Positions 6,008 to 6,760 of a DNA stretch of 6,760 nucleotides are shown here, piece by piece. The notes beneath the pieces were generated by a model, which saw only the letters and a list, made by a program, of their open reading frames with translations, made no database searches and was not told where the DNA came from. Each line of letters begins with the position of its first letter. Positions within the stretch are counted from its first letter, which is position 1. This DNA is from Pirellulaceae bacterium. Its GTDB lineage: Bacteria; Planctomycetota; Planctomycetia; Pirellulales; Pirellulaceae. The stretch covers positions 1-6,760 of the forward strand of contig JAKVBZ010000028.1 in NCBI GenBank assembly GCA_022448645.1. Reading direction: 5' to 3'. The translations under genes and the position numbers were made by a program.

Positions 6008-6760
6008 TTATTCGCGATGCGAAAGTTCGACCAGACGTGCCAAAACTTCATTGGCTCTTCCGCTGTCGATGGCTTGAGCGGCCAAGTGAGCGCATTGACT
6101 GGTCGATTCATGTTTGCCGGCGACCCACAGGGCCGCAGCGGCATTGAGAACCACAATGTCACGCGACGGTCCTATTTGACCGGAGAGAACGTCGCGAATC
6201 ATATTCGCACTGGCACTCGGCCCATCTACGATCATGGATTCCTTCGATTGCATTTCCAAGCCAAAACTGGAGGGTGACCAAGTATGTTCTTGCAAATCGG
6301 ATCCGATGACTTCGGTCACATGCGTATTGCCAGACAACGTAACCTCATCCATTCCGTCCTCGCCACACACGACCAGCGCACGCCGAGTTCCCAATTGTTG
6401 GAGCGCTGCGGCCATGAGTGACCGCAAGGCGGGCCGACCGACACCAAGTAGTTGGAAGGGTGCCCCAGCTGGGTTACACAATGGTCCCAGAATATTGAAA
6501 ATCGTAGGTATGGCCAGTTTCTTCCGTACTGCAGCTACGTGTTTCATAGCAGGATGGGCCAATGGTGCAAAGCAAAAGCAGATACCAACTTCGTCCAGGC
6601 ACCGTTCCACGGTCGACAGGTCAGCATTTACGTTGACGCCCAGTTCGGCGAGCACATCGGCAGAACCGCTCTTGCTGGAGATGGAACGATTACCGTGTTT
6701 GGCCACAGGAACTTCCGCGGCGGCCGTGACAATCGCCGCCGCAGTACTGATGTTGAACGT
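6008..6760 (-). CDS. trpD: Anthranilate phosphoribosyltransferase, 5' end cut by window edge
   Basis: Second step of tryptophan synthesis: transfers phosphoribose from PRPP to anthranilate, giving N-(5'-phosphoribosyl)anthranilate in the cytoplasm. 250 codons are visible, from the window edge to TAA at 6008. The usual length is about 340, so about 90 N-terminal residues are outside, including the GTGGD PRPP loop that normally directly precedes the TFNIST seen at the edge. Visible motifs (numbered from the edge): TFNISTAAAIV 1-11; VAKHGNRSISSKSGSADVL 19-37, the signature that grips PRPP; FCFAPLAHPAMKHVAAVRKK 62-81, with the arginine of VRK in the anthranilate-contact position; TIFNILGPLCNPAG 86-99; and GEDGMDEVTLSG 133-144, whose Asp-Glu pair binds magnesium in characterised homologues. 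The common IRT before FN reads IPT here. All visible catalytic motifs are intact. It is followed by an MFS transporter rather than trpC, so this is not a standard trp operon on the downstream side. The GTG near 6706 is an internal valine, not the start. Confidence 0.97.
   Translation of the reverse strand, partial: TFNISTAAAIVTAAAEVPVAKHGNRSISSKSGSADVLAELGVNVNADLSTVERCLDEVGICFCFAPLAHPAMKHVAAVRKKLAIPTIFNILGPLCNPAGAPFQLLGVGRPALRSLMAAALQQLGTRRALVVCGEDGMDEVTLSGNTHVTEVIGSDLQEHTWSPSSFGLEMQSKESMIVDGPSASANMIRDVLSGQIGPSRDIVVLNAAAALWVAGKHESTSQCAHLAAQAIDSGRANEVLARLVELSHRE

Noticed and set aside
5494..6147. 217-codon plus-strand reading frame antisense to the MFS gene and trpD
   Set aside because: It is Arg/Ser/Pro-rich with no domain and lies opposite two well-supported genes.
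6704..6706. GTG as a start codon for trpD
   Set aside because: The frame continues upstream to the window edge with clear TrpD sequence (TFNISTAAAIV), so this GTG is an internal valine.

Overview
The window is ordinary chromosomal bacterial DNA with four protein-coding genes, two of which run off the ends. There are no RNA genes, mobile elements or CRISPR arrays. Base composition is moderate, a little over half G+C by eye. Three things together suggest a Planctomycetota bacterium, probably of the Pirellula/Rhodopirellula type: a large HpnN/MMPL-like RND transporter, a membrane protein fused to a spermidine-synthase-like domain, and a TrpD carrying an FCFAP segment. This is inference from family resemblance, not a search result.

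Layout. From 1 to 2139 on the minus strand lies the N-terminal 713 residues of an MMPL/HpnN-like RND exporter; its C-terminus lies outside the window. From 2140 to 2377 is a 238-bp divergent intergenic region. It holds two inverted copies of an 18-bp element (16 of 18 bases identical), each ending 53 nt before one of the two divergent start codons. From 2378 to 4762 on the plus strand is a complete 794-residue polytopic membrane protein with a C-terminal spermidine-synthase-like Rossmann domain. Nine bases later, from 5947 to 4772 on the minus strand, is a complete 391-residue major facilitator transporter with a TTG start. A 60-bp gap containing a 12-bp perfect palindrome separates it from trpD (6760 to 6008, minus strand), whose N-terminus is cut by the window edge.

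How the genes may work together. trpD and the MFS gene run in the same direction and may be cotranscribed. The MMPL exporter and the fused membrane/spermidine-synthase-like gene are divergent and appear to share a matched regulatory element, so they may be co-regulated. No substrate can be read from the sequence for either transporter. The most interesting leads are the paired divergent element and the altered active site of the aminopropyltransferase-like domain. I see no clear sign of an entirely new multi-gene system.
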